Source of the DNA: JAMXLO01 sp963799415
GTDB lineage: Bacteria; Pseudomonadota; Alphaproteobacteria; Acetobacterales; Acetobacteraceae
Reading direction: 5' to 3'
Assembly (NCBI GenBank): GCA_963799415.1
Contig: CAWCXI010000025.1
Span: 248,001-312,000, forward strand
DNA: 64,000 bases
This document shows, in pieces, positions 51,191-59,339 of this stretch. Under the pieces are notes generated by a model, which saw nothing but the letters and a program-made list of their open reading frames with translations, did no database searches and had not been told where the DNA came from. Positions within the stretch are counted from its first letter, which is position 1; every line of letters starts with the position of its first letter. The position numbers and the translations under genes were made by a program.

Positions 51191-52234
51191 GTGGTCCAAT
51201 TGGCCTTCCCAGACGACTGGTCGCCGATCATGGCTTCCGAAGCGAGCGTGGATTCCGCGGATCACTGCACTCTGACGCACCCCGTTTTCACGTCCTTCGG
51301 CGAGCCGCTGTTTCGGCGATCAGAAGCCGACGGCGCGCCAGTCATGGTGGTGAAGCTGGGCGAGAGGGACGCGGCGATCCCGCTGCGCTCGCTACAGCGG
51401 GAGTTCGGCATCCCGGATGACTCCGATGATGGGCGGATGCTCGGACTGATCGCGCAGTCTCTCGACTTCGTAACGGGACTGCAGATCGGCGACGCGCTGC
51501 CAACCGAGGTGCTGAGCGGCCAGGCGAGCTGGGAACCAGACGCGGTGCATTTGCAAATCGCCCAGGCTCGGCTGCAGTGGCAATTGGTGGCATGGCTGAA
51601 TTCGGGAACCGGTGCCGACGCGCAAAATCTGGATGCTGATGCTCTGCTTCAGGTTGCCGACGATCCGGCACGCAAGCAGCAGGTGCAGCAGGCCTTTGCC
51701 AAGGCGGCCGAAACCCTCGAGCTGCCATCGCGCGAGGCGGTGATCCAACTCGTCGAGGACCTGGCGCAGGAGCTGGCCTATATCGAGGCCTTGCGCGACC
51801 GGCTGCTGCGACGCGTGAACACGATGGCCGACAAGCTGACCCGCATGGCGATGACGTATCGCGGCGATGGCTCACATCTTGAGACCTTGACGCAAGTGCG
51901 CCGTCTGACAAATGCGGCACTGAAGCAGATCGGCCACCAATTCGAAGAGCTGGACGCGCAGACCGGCGAGGTGATGGCCGCGCTGCGCAATACCGACAGC
52001 CAGCGAACGTTCATCCGATCCAACCGAGACTGGCTCTATCGGGCGCAGCGCGCCTGGCAGTCGCTGCTGAAGGAGTGGGATGTCGCGGGTATCGGCTACG
52101 ACGAGGGCATTCTGCTGCTGCTCAACCGCAGCTACCAGTTCCTGGCGCCGCGCTTCATGCCGGTGACCGAGTGGACCTCGCTGCTGCGACCGGCGAAGAC
52201 CAAGAAAGATGCGACGCGTCAGATGGTGTGGTGA
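51191..52234 (+). CDS. hypothetical protein with central coiled coil
   Basis: 347 residues, no signal or membrane helix. The N-terminal third is mixed alpha/beta (FGEPLFRRSEADGAPVMVVKLGERDAAIPLRSLQREFGI). A long helical region (about 170-285) is rich in heptad-like leucines, with ALRDRLLRRVNTMADKL and THLE/QTGEVMAALRNTDSQRTFIRSNRDWLYRAQRAWQSLLKEWD. An ATG at 51230 (MASEAS) may be the true start. No family was recognised. It is divergent from the DUF1499 gene across 68 bases. Confidence 0.65.
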   Translation: MVQLAFPDDWSPIMASEASVDSADHCTLTHPVFTSFGEPLFRRSEADGAPVMVVKLGERDAAIPLRSLQREFGIPDDSDDGRMLGLIAQSLDFVTGLQIGDALPTEVLSGQASWEPDAVHLQIAQARLQWQLVAWLNSGTGADAQNLDADALLQVADDPARKQQVQQAFAKAAETLELPSREAVIQLVEDLAQELAYIEALRDRLLRRVNTMADKLTRMAMTYRGDGSHLETLTQVRRLTNAALKQIGHQFEELDAQTGEVMAALRNTDSQRTFIRSNRDWLYRAQRAWQSLLKEWDVAGIGYDEGILLLLNRSYQFLAPRFMPVTEWTSLLRPAKTKKDATRQMVW

Positions 52235-53125
52235 TCATTCGCGACTGAGCCTGCTCACTGCACGGTCGAATTGCGCGAGGTAGATGTTCTCGTCCGCATC
52301 AAGCCAGATACCGTGAACGTTGAACGCGCCGGTGAAGGGTTCATCGCGGCCAAACTGCGCGAGCTTGCCCCTGTCCTTTGTCCAGATGGAAACACCGTCC
52401 GCACCGGCGACGTAGATCACGTCGCGGCCGAACGCGAGGTCGCTCGGCATGTCGAAACCCGTCCACTCTGCCAGGACCTCGCCTGTGGTCGTGAAGATCT
52501 GGATGCGGTGGTTCTCTCGGTCGCACACATACAGCCGGTCCTCAGCATCCGCTGTGATGAAGTGCACAAGCGCGAACTGACCAGGTTCCACGCCGGGTTG
52601 TCCCCATGAATGCTTCAGCTCGCCACCGGAGGAGAAGCAATGCACCCGGCGATTGCCATAGCCGTCCGAGACAAAGATCTCGCCGGTCGAGGCAAACGCC
52701 ACACCGGTCGGCATGTTGAACGGTTTGCCATAGAGCGTTGGTGCCGCCGCGCCGCGCATCCCGAGCGTACGCAACAACGTGCCGTCGGCCTTGTGCTCCG
52801 TCACGGTGTGCAGGCCAGAGTCGGCGATCCAGATGTTGCCCAACGGACCGATCGTCAACCCGTGTACGAAACTCGAGAACTGCCCCTCGCCCCATGACGT
52901 GACGAATTGACCGTTGGCATCGAACACCAGTACTGGATGCGCGGCGCGGCACAGCACGTAGACATCGCCATTCGCGGCGACGGCACCCTTCACGGTGGTG
53001 CGCGGCGGCCCTGGCTGGTCAGTCTCGCCAAAGTTCCACCAGCGCGGCAGCTTCGCCCAGTCGCGCTGGAAGCGATAGCGATACGAGCCGGTGCCAATGG
53101 CGGTGCCAGTAATGGTGTCGGTCAT
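52235..53125 (-). CDS. NHL-repeat six-bladed beta-propeller protein
   Basis: 296 residues without a signal peptide. Repeated blades are of the form G-x-I-x-V-A/S-D-x-x-N-H-R-I (GNIWIADSGLHTV, GEIFVSDGYGNRRVHCF, DRLYVCDRENHRIQIFTTTGEVLAEWTG, ENIYLAQ), as in peptidyl-hydroxyglycine lyase and TRIM-NHL propellers. The role is unknown. Its start overlaps the nusB stop by four bases, making it the last gene of the riboflavin operon, possibly by read-through. Confidence 0.8.
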   Translation of the reverse strand: MTDTITGTAIGTGSYRYRFQRDWAKLPRWWNFGETDQPGPPRTTVKGAVAANGDVYVLCRAAHPVLVFDANGQFVTSWGEGQFSSFVHGLTIGPLGNIWIADSGLHTVTEHKADGTLLRTLGMRGAAAPTLYGKPFNMPTGVAFASTGEIFVSDGYGNRRVHCFSSGGELKHSWGQPGVEPGQFALVHFITADAEDRLYVCDRENHRIQIFTTTGEVLAEWTGFDMPSDLAFGRDVIYVAGADGVSIWTKDRGKLAQFGRDEPFTGAFNVHGIWLDADENIYLAQFDRAVSRLSRE

Positions 53126-53598
53126 TCGAACTCCCCCGGCCGTAATAGCCGTGCCAGCCGATCCAGCATGGCGTTCGCCATGCCGGGTTCCGCGCCGGTG
53201 AAAAAGCTGCGGGCCACGTCCAGATACTCGTTGATCACAACCTTCGCCGGCGGACCATCAGCCATTGCCAGCTCCGCCGTTCCAGCGCGCATCAGCGCAC
53301 GCAGCACCGGATCGATGCGCGCAAGCGGCCAGTCCGCCGGCAACGCCTCGGCAAGCATGCGGTCGATCGTGTCCTGCTGCGCCACCGCGGCGCGAACGAT
53401 GCGGGCAAACAGCGGCACTTCGGCGTCGGGTACGCGGCCGTCCTCGAAGCCGCCCGTGCCGGGCAATTCACCCAACCGGTGCCGCACGAACTGGTCGATC
53501 ACCGTCTCAGGGTTGTCCTGTGCCTGCTCGCTTTGGAACAGTGCCTGCACAGCGGCGACGCGCGAAGCGGTCCGCGGCCTGCGCGGCGAGCGCCCCAT
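53122..53598 (-). CDS. nusB: transcription antitermination factor NusB
   Basis: 158 residues, all helical. RVAAVQALFQSEQ, PLFARIVRAAVAQQDTIDRMLAEALPADWPLARIDPVLRALMRAGTAEL and KVVINEYLDVARSFFTGAEPGMANAMLDRLAR are NusB motifs. It binds boxA RNA with NusE in rRNA antitermination. The ATG at 53598 overlaps the ribH stop (TGATG). Confidence 0.93.
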   Translation of the reverse strand: MGRSPRRPRTASRVAAVQALFQSEQAQDNPETVIDQFVRHRLGELPGTGGFEDGRVPDAEVPLFARIVRAAVAQQDTIDRMLAEALPADWPLARIDPVLRALMRAGTAELAMADGPPAKVVINEYLDVARSFFTGAEPGMANAMLDRLARLLRPGEFE

Positions 53599-54081
53599 CA
53601 AGCCGCGCCGAGGTGACGCGCCGCAGCGATCTGCAACAATGCGGCCACGGCTGCCTCCGCGCCTTTGTTGTGACCGTCGGTACCTCGAACGCGCTTCCGC
53701 CTGTGCCAGCGTATCGCAGGTCAACAGACCTGTCCCAAGCGCCAGGCCGAACTGCAATGCGACCTGCATCATCCCTTCCATCGCCGCACGACAGAGAAAT
53801 TCGTAGTGGTCGGTCTCACCGCGCACGACGCAACCAAGTGCGATGAACCCATCGAACCGTTGTGAGCCCCGCATCGCGATGCGGATCGCCTGCGGCAGTT
53901 CAAATGCGCCAGCGACATCGAGCTGCTCGAATGTGGCGCTGGCCTCGCGCAGGATGTGCGTCGCACCGTTGGTCATCCCATCGATCACGCCGCGATAATA
54001 GGGAGCGCGCACCAACAGCAAGTGTGGCGGTGGTCCGGCAACGTGCGGCGCGGTGGGAAGCGGGGCGTCCTCGGTGCTCAT
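53598..54081 (-). CDS. ribH: 6,7-dimethyl-8-ribityllumazine synthase, frameshift near 53690
   Basis: About 160 residues after removal of one surplus base. It has VRAPYYRGVIDGMTNGA, TFEQLDVAGAFELPQAIRIA, GFIALGCVVRGETDHYEFLCRAAMEGMMQVAL and LLTCDTLAQAEAR in one frame, then DGHNKGAEAAVAALLQIAAARHLGAA ending at the TGA over the nusB start. It condenses 5-amino-6-ribitylaminouracil with dihydroxybutanone phosphate. The start overlaps the ribB(X) stop (ATGA). Confidence 0.9.
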
Positions 54082-55220
54082 CCGGTGTAGCCTTCACCGA
54101 CGATGTTCGGAATTGCCTTCTGCGCCACGATGTTCAGGCCGTAGCCGTCCAGCCCGACGATAGTGCGCCGCCGGTTGGACAGCAGCACCATGTTCTTCAC
54201 GCCAAGATCGAGCAGGATCTGCGCGCCGATGCCATAGTCGCGCAGCTCTCGCTGCGGCCGTGGGGCACCAGCGGCGAGCTGAGTTACCCGCTCGGCGAGG
54301 GCGGTCTTCCGATGCTCGCGGATCAGCACCACGACACCGCGGCCCTCGCGTCCGATCAAGTGCATCGCATTATGGATGGCGATCCAGTGCGGACCCCCGG
54401 TCATGTCGTCCAGCAAATCGACGGCATGCATGCGCACCATGACAGGATCGGTGCCGCTGACGTCGCCTTTCACCAGCGCCAGGTGTTCCTGATACTCGAC
54501 AGTGTTAGCGTAAACCACCGCGCGCCAATCGCCGCCGGCAACGTGGCTGAATGTGCTGTCGGCAACGCGCTTGACCAGACGTTCGGTAAGGCGCCGGTAT
54601 GCGATCAGATCGGCAATCGAGCCAAGCTTGAGGTTGTGGCGCTGCGCGAACGCCACCAGGTCCGGCAGTCGCGCCATGGTGCCGTCGTCGTTCATGATCT
54701 CGCAGATGACAGCCGCCGGATACAGGCCGGCCTTGCGCGCGATATCGACCGACGCCTCGGTGTGGCCGGCGCGTATCAGAGTGCCGCCCTGGCGCGCCAT
54801 CAGCGGAAAGATATGGCCCGGCGTCACGATGTCGTCGCGGCCGCATTCCGGATTGATCGCCACAGCAATGGTGCGTGCGCGGTCGTGCGCCGAAATCCCG
54901 GTGGTCACCCCCTCGCGCGCCTCGATCGAGATGGTGAATGCCGTCTGGTGCCGCGTGCCATTATGCGCGCTCATGAGCGGCAGACCGAGCTGCTCGACGC
55001 GCTGGCGGGTCATGGCGAGGCAGATCAGTCCGCGGGCGTGACGCGCCATGAAGTTGATCGCATCCGGCGTGGCGAACTGCGCCGGCACCACCAGATCGCC
55101 CTCGTTCTCCCGGTCCTCGTCATCGACGAGGATGAACATGCGGCCATTGCGCGCCTCCTCGATCAGTTCATCGGCGGCCGAGAGGTATTGCGACAGCTCG
55201 ACCGTCTTGAGGTTCTTCAT
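54078..55220 (-). CDS. ribB: 3,4-dihydroxy-2-butanone-4-phosphate synthase with degenerate RibA-like domain (RibBX type)
   Basis: 380 residues. The N-terminal RibB domain (1-205) is complete: FILVDDEDRENEGDLVVPA, THR-type HNGTRHQTAFTISIEAREGVTTGISAHDRA, TPGHIFPLMARQGGTLIRAGHTEASVDIARKAGL, EIMNDDGTMARLPDL. The C-terminal 175 residues have the GTP cyclohydrolase II outline but lack the zinc cysteines and catalytic segment (GDVFGSLRCDCG is replaced by MHAVDLLDDMTGG). It therefore makes DHBP but probably not the GTP cyclohydrolase product. It overlaps ribE and ribH by four bases each. Confidence 0.9.
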   Translation of the reverse strand: MKNLKTVELSQYLSAADELIEEARNGRMFILVDDEDRENEGDLVVPAQFATPDAINFMARHARGLICLAMTRQRVEQLGLPLMSAHNGTRHQTAFTISIEAREGVTTGISAHDRARTIAVAINPECGRDDIVTPGHIFPLMARQGGTLIRAGHTEASVDIARKAGLYPAAVICEIMNDDGTMARLPDLVAFAQRHNLKLGSIADLIAYRRLTERLVKRVADSTFSHVAGGDWRAVVYANTVEYQEHLALVKGDVSGTDPVMVRMHAVDLLDDMTGGPHWIAIHNAMHLIGREGRGVVVLIREHRKTALAERVTQLAAGAPRPQRELRDYGIGAQILLDLGVKNMVLLSNRRRTIVGLDGYGLNIVAQKAIPNIVGEGYTG

Positions 55221-55819
55221 TGTCTGAACTCCGCGAGGCGCGCGACGTAACGGGCCAGCATGTCGATCTCCAGGTTCACTGCGTCTCCTGGCCGCAGCGA
55301 GCCAAAACTGGTGACCGCGACGGTGTGAGGGATGATGTTAACCCCAAAGGCATCGTTCGCAACCTCGTTGACCGTCAGCGACACCCCATCGACTGCAATG
55401 CTGCCCTTCGCGGCGATGAAGCGGGCAAGGTCCGTGGGGACACGGAACACGATACGTGTCGATCCGTGTTCCGGCGCGGCAGACACAACCTCGCCGACAC
55501 CGTCGACATGACCCGAGACGAGATGGCCGCCCAGTTCATCACCCAGGCGAAGTGAACGTTCCAGGTTGACCCGTGTGCCCGGCCGCCAACGCCCCAAAGT
55601 GGATCTGCCAAGCGTCTCGGCTGACGCGTCGGCCGAGAACCAGTCGGGGCCGGTCTCTACTGCCGTGAGGCAGCACCCCGAACAGCCGATCGAGGCGCCG
55701 ATCGGGATCGACGCCGTATCAGACCATGGCGCGGTAATCATCAGTCGCATGTCGGCGCTGCCGCCCAGCGGTGTGACTTCGCGGACCGTGCCGAGCGCGG
55801 TGACGATGCCCGTGAACAT
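55217..55819 (-). CDS. ribE: riboflavin synthase alpha chain
   Basis: 200 residues with two lumazine-binding repeats: MFTGIVTALGTV...SIGCSGCCLTAVE...GGHLVSGHVDGVGEV and FIAAKGSIAVDGVSLTVNEV...IIPHTVAVTSFG. It dismutates two ribityllumazine molecules to riboflavin. The ATG follows the ribD stop directly, and its own stop overlaps the ribB start. Confidence 0.95.
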   Translation of the reverse strand: MFTGIVTALGTVREVTPLGGSADMRLMITAPWSDTASIPIGASIGCSGCCLTAVETGPDWFSADASAETLGRSTLGRWRPGTRVNLERSLRLGDELGGHLVSGHVDGVGEVVSAAPEHGSTRIVFRVPTDLARFIAAKGSIAVDGVSLTVNEVANDAFGVNIIPHTVAVTSFGSLRPGDAVNLEIDMLARYVARLAEFRQ

Positions 55820-56942
55820 TCAGGACTTCCTTACGAATTCAGTCAGCAAGTCGTCGCCCAACGACGTTTCGGCAATGCGTGAGAAGCGCGGCACCGCGTC
55901 GAGGCGCTCGATGCCGAAGGCCTGCACCGCCGGCCAGGCGTCGCCGCCCATCACCGCGGGTGCATGGAACCAGGCGATGCGGTCCACTAGGTTGGCGCGC
56001 AACAGCGACGCGGCGAGCTGAGCGCCGCCTTCCACCAGAATTCTGCGTGAGGCCCACCCTGCTCAGCGCGATCAGCGCCTGCGAGGGGTCGACGCCGGTC
56101 TCGGCTCCAGCCACCTCGATCAGCCGCACACCTGCATTGGTGAAGGCGCGCCGGCGTTCGCGATCGGTGCCTTCGCGGATCAGCATCCAGGTCGGCGCTG
56201 TCGCTGCCGTCACGACGAGAGCGGCAGTGAGAGGGGTACGCAGATGGCTGTCGGCCACGATGCGCACCGGTGGGCTGGGACGATACCCGGGCAGGCGGCA
56301 GGTCAGCTCCGGGTTGTCCGCGAGGACCGTGCCCACACCGACCATCACCGCGTCATGCCGGCCGCGCAGAGCGTGAGCAGCCCGGCGCGCGGCCTCGCCA
56401 GTGATCCAGCGGCTCTCGCCCGACTTTGTGGCGATCCTGCCGTCGAGGGTCGAGGCGAGCTTGAGGGTCACGGCGGGCCGACCGAGGCGCACGCGGGCAC
56501 GGAACCCGGATGCCACTTCATCGGCCTCATCCTTCAGGATGCCCTCGTCAACCGCGATACCGGCCGCACGTAGTTTGGCGATTCCGGCGCCATCGACCCG
56601 CGGGTCAGGATCGCGCGTGCCGATCACCACGCGGGCAACGCCGGCGGCGGTCAGCGCATCGGTGCAGGGCGGGGTGCGGCCCCAGTGGCAGCATGGCTCC
56701 AACGTCACATAGACGGTCGCGCCGCGCGCTGCCGCCCCAGCGATATCCAGCGCCGCCGGTTCGGCGTGGGGCCGGCCGCCAGGTGCCGTGACCGCGCGTC
56801 CCACAACACGGCCGTCCTTCACCACCACGCACCCCACCGAGGGATTGGGCCAGGTGTTGCCTAATCCACGCCGTGCCAGCGCCAGTGCCGAGCGCATATG
56901 CGCGATGTCCTCGGCTCGAGTGGCACGTGACGTCTCGTCCAT
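55820..56942 (-). CDS. ribD: bifunctional riboflavin deaminase/reductase RibD, frameshift near 56043
   Basis: About 373 residues after correction of one extra base. The deaminase domain has GGRPHAEPAAL (zinc His and catalytic Glu) and LEPCCHWGRTPPC. The reductase domain has VTLKLASTLDGRIATKSGESRWITGEAARRAAHALRGRHDAVMVGVGTVLADNPELTCRLPG. The last 70 residues (ILVEGGAQLAASLLRANLVDRIAWFHAPAVMGGDAW...SLGDDLLTEFV) are in the next frame. First gene-specific step of the rib operon. Confidence 0.9.
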
Positions 56943-56948
56943 GACGAT

Positions 56949-57405
56949 CTATGCTGTCTCACCTAATGATCCAAGAAACTCCTCGAAGTCCTTGGCTTCG
57001 CGAAAATTTCGGTAGACGCTCGCGAAGCGGACATAGGCGACCGGGTCCAGTTCCTTCAGCGTATCCATCACCAATTCGCCGATCTGCTTCGAGGGAATGT
57101 CGCTTTCGCCCGACGACTCCAGTTGGCGAACGATGCCGTTGACGATGCGCTCGATGCGCTCCTCCTGGATCGGCCGCTTGCGCAGTGCGATGCGGATCGA
57201 GCGGGCAAGCTTGTCGCGGTCGAACGGCACACGCCGGCCGTCGGACTTCACTACCGTCAGTTCCCGCAACTGGGTGCGCTCGATGGTGGTGAAGCGCTGG
57301 CCGCAGTTGGCGCAGAAGCGGCGGCGCCGGATCGCGCTGCCGTCCTCGGAGGGGCGCGAGTCTCTTCACCTGCGTGTCCTCGTGGCCGCAGAACGGGCAG
57401 CGCAT
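56949..57405 (-). CDS. nrdR: transcriptional repressor NrdR, frameshift near 57360
   Basis: About 151 residues after correction. The zinc ribbon starts MRCPFCGHEDTQVK, then one extra base, then DSRPSEDGSAIRRRRFCANCGQRFTTIE. The ATP-cone domain is ELTVVKSDGRRVPFDRDKLARSIRIALRKRPI through VAYVRFASVYRNFREAKDFEEF. It represses ribonucleotide reductase genes in response to dATP. It lies between glyA and ribD, six bases from each. Confidence 0.92.
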
Positions 57406-57411
57406 GGCGGG

Positions 57412-58716
57412 CTACCTCCCGCGGTACAGCGGGAAGCGCGCGCACAGTGCCTGCACGCGTGCGCCGACCGCTGCCTCGGCCATGTCGTTGGCGCCGTCGT
57501 TGGACTGGGACAGGCCTTCGAGAGCTTCGTCGATCATCAGGCCGATCTCGCGGAACTCTGCCGTGCCGAAGCCGCGCGTGGTGGCTGCGGGGGACCCGAG
57601 CCTGATCCCCGAGGTGATCGCCGGCTTCGTTGGATCGAACGGGATCGCGTTCTTGTTGGCAGTGATGCGTGCGCGCTCCAGGCTGGCCTCGGCGGCTTTT
57701 CCGGTGACGCGCTTGGGGCGGAGATCGACCAGCATCAGGTGGCAGTCAGTGCCGCCGGTGACGATGGCCAGTCCCTGCCGGACCAGGGTCTCGGCCAGCA
57801 CCTTGGCGTTTTCCACGACCGCCTTCTGGTAGGTGCGGAATTCCGGGCGGAGAGCCTCGCCGAACGCCGCTGCCTTGCCGGCGATCACGTGCATCAACGG
57901 TCCGCCCTGTAGCCCTGGGAACACCGCCGAGTTGATCCTCCGGCCGATCTCCGCATCGTCCGTCAGGATCATGCCGCCGCGTGGACCGCGCAGCGTCTTG
58001 TGGGTGGTCGTGGTGACGACATGGGCGTGCGGCAGCGGGCTGGGGAACAGGTCCGCGGCGACCAGGCCGGCAAAGTGCGCCATGTCCACCATGAAGTATG
58101 CGCCGACTTCGTCCGCCACGCGGCGGATGCGGGCATAATCGATGAAGCGGGGATAGGCTGAGCCGCCAGCGATGATCAGCCTAGGCTTCTCGGTGTGGGC
58201 CAGCCTTTCCAACTCGTCGTAGTCCAGCATCCCATCATCGCGCCGCACGCCGTACTGCACGGCGTGGAACCACTTGCCGGAAAGATTGGGCGCTGCGCCA
58301 TGCGTCAGGTGCCCACCGGCCGCCAGGCTCATCCCCAGGATCGTGTCACCGGGTTTCAGCAGTGCAAGGAATGCTGCCTGGTTCGCCTGTGCACCGGAAT
58401 GCGGCTGCACGTTGGCGAACTCGCAGGCGAACAGCCGCTTCGCCCGATCGACGGCGAGCTGCTCGGCCACATCGACATTTACGCAGCCGCCGTAGTAGCG
58501 CCGGCCTGGATAGCCCTCGGCATACTTGTTGGTCAGCACGGAGCCTTGCGCTTCCAGCACCGCGGCGGAGACGACATTTTCGCTGGCAATGAGCTCGATG
58601 CCGTCCTGCTGGCGGATCAGTTCGGCGCTGAGGACCGCAGCGAGCTCCGGATCAGACTCGGCAAGCGGGGCGCTGAAGAACCGCTGCGGACTGGCGGCGG
58701 GACGCTGTTCGTTCAT
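57412..58716 (-). CDS. glyA: serine hydroxymethyltransferase
   Basis: 434-residue PLP enzyme converting serine and tetrahydrofolate to glycine and methylene-THF. ELIASENVVSAAVLEAQGSVLTNKYAEGYPGRRYYGG, HSGAQANQAAFLALL, VDMAHFAGLVAADLFPSPLPHAHVVTTTTHKTLRGPRGG (PLP Lys240) and SGIRLGSPAATTRGF are present. It is divergent from yraN. No glycine riboswitch is recognisable in the 120-base leader. Confidence 0.96.
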   Translation of the reverse strand: MNEQRPAASPQRFFSAPLAESDPELAAVLSAELIRQQDGIELIASENVVSAAVLEAQGSVLTNKYAEGYPGRRYYGGCVNVDVAEQLAVDRAKRLFACEFANVQPHSGAQANQAAFLALLKPGDTILGMSLAAGGHLTHGAAPNLSGKWFHAVQYGVRRDDGMLDYDELERLAHTEKPRLIIAGGSAYPRFIDYARIRRVADEVGAYFMVDMAHFAGLVAADLFPSPLPHAHVVTTTTHKTLRGPRGGMILTDDAEIGRRINSAVFPGLQGGPLMHVIAGKAAAFGEALRPEFRTYQKAVVENAKVLAETLVRQGLAIVTGGTDCHLMLVDLRPKRVTGKAAEASLERARITANKNAIPFDPTKPAITSGIRLGSPAATTRGFGTAEFREIGLMIDEALEGLSQSNDGANDMAEAAVGARVQALCARFPLYRGR

Positions 58717-58838
58717 GACTAGCCCATGGGCTGATGAGCGCTGACCTGTAGCATGCGGTCCGTGTCGGACAAACGCCTGGGACGCAAATCAGACGGTCGT
58801 TCACCGGACATTAGCTATCAGGCCACAGGCTGCCCGCC

Positions 58839-59192
58839 ATGGCCCGAGCCTATCAGCGTGGCATCGATGCGGAGACGGCTGCGTGTCGTGCCCTGGAGCG
58901 TGATGGCTGGAGCGTGCTGGCGCAGCGTCTGCGCACCGAGGCCGGCGAAATTGACGTGGTCGCGGCAAGGCCGGACATGCTTGCAATTATCGAGGTGAAG
59001 GCGCGACCGACGCTCGCCGACGCGGCGATGGCGCTGGGCCCGAGGCAGCGCGCGCGCCTGCTGGCAGCCGCCGAGATCGTGTTGGCGGAACATCCGGACT
59101 GGGCGAGAGCAGGGATGCGGTTCGATCTCATGGTGGTTGATGCCGCAGGCACCGTCCGGCGCATTGCCGATGCGTTCCGGTGGGAGAACTAA
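58839..59192 (+). CDS. YraN/UPF0102-family endonuclease-like protein
   Basis: 117 residues with the restriction-endonuclease-like core RGIDAETAACRALERDGWSVLAQRLRTEAGEIDVVAARPDMLAIIEVKARPT, that is E-x(n)-G-E-I-D...E-V-K. Family members are thought to act on branched or recombining DNA. It is divergent from glyA and lies 147 bases from the convergent comM gene, matching an association of DNA-processing genes. Confidence 0.9.
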   Translation: MARAYQRGIDAETAACRALERDGWSVLAQRLRTEAGEIDVVAARPDMLAIIEVKARPTLADAAMALGPRQRARLLAAAEIVLAEHPDWARAGMRFDLMVVDAAGTVRRIADAFRWEN

Positions 59193-59271
59193 GGCCGACG
59201 CCAGGGAATAGCCGAATTATCTGGAGTGACCCGCCTGCCTCTCCGCGTCTGTCGGGCGAAGGGCCCAGTAT

Positions 59272-59308
59272 CCACGTCTTGCAGTGCTGGGCCTTGGGAA
59301 AGACGTGG
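59272..59308. repeat. inverted repeat between yraN and comM
   Basis: CCACGTCTT (59272-59280) and AAGACGTGG (59300-59308) are exact reverse complements around 19 bases containing GCTGGGCC. It lies between convergent genes, so it is either a transcription stop hairpin or a dispersed repeat. Confidence 0.5.
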
Positions 59309-59339
59309 ACGCCGGGCGGTTCGCGCGGCATGACGGCTG

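Noticed and set aside
53122..54081. Apparent RibH-NusB fusion
   Set aside because: The linking segment is out-of-frame RibH; the true RibH C terminus ends at a TGA overlapping the NusB ATG.
53862..55250. 462-codon plus-strand frame across the riboflavin genes
   Set aside because: Antisense shadow of ribB/ribH in GC-rich sequence; His/Arg-rich composition and no motifs.
56943..57411. Possible FMN riboswitch ahead of ribD
   Set aside because: ribD starts six bases after nrdR, leaving no room for an RFN element.
58717..58838. Possible glycine riboswitch ahead of glyA
   Set aside because: The leader is short and lacks the conserved glycine-aptamer core; only ordinary promoter space is visible.
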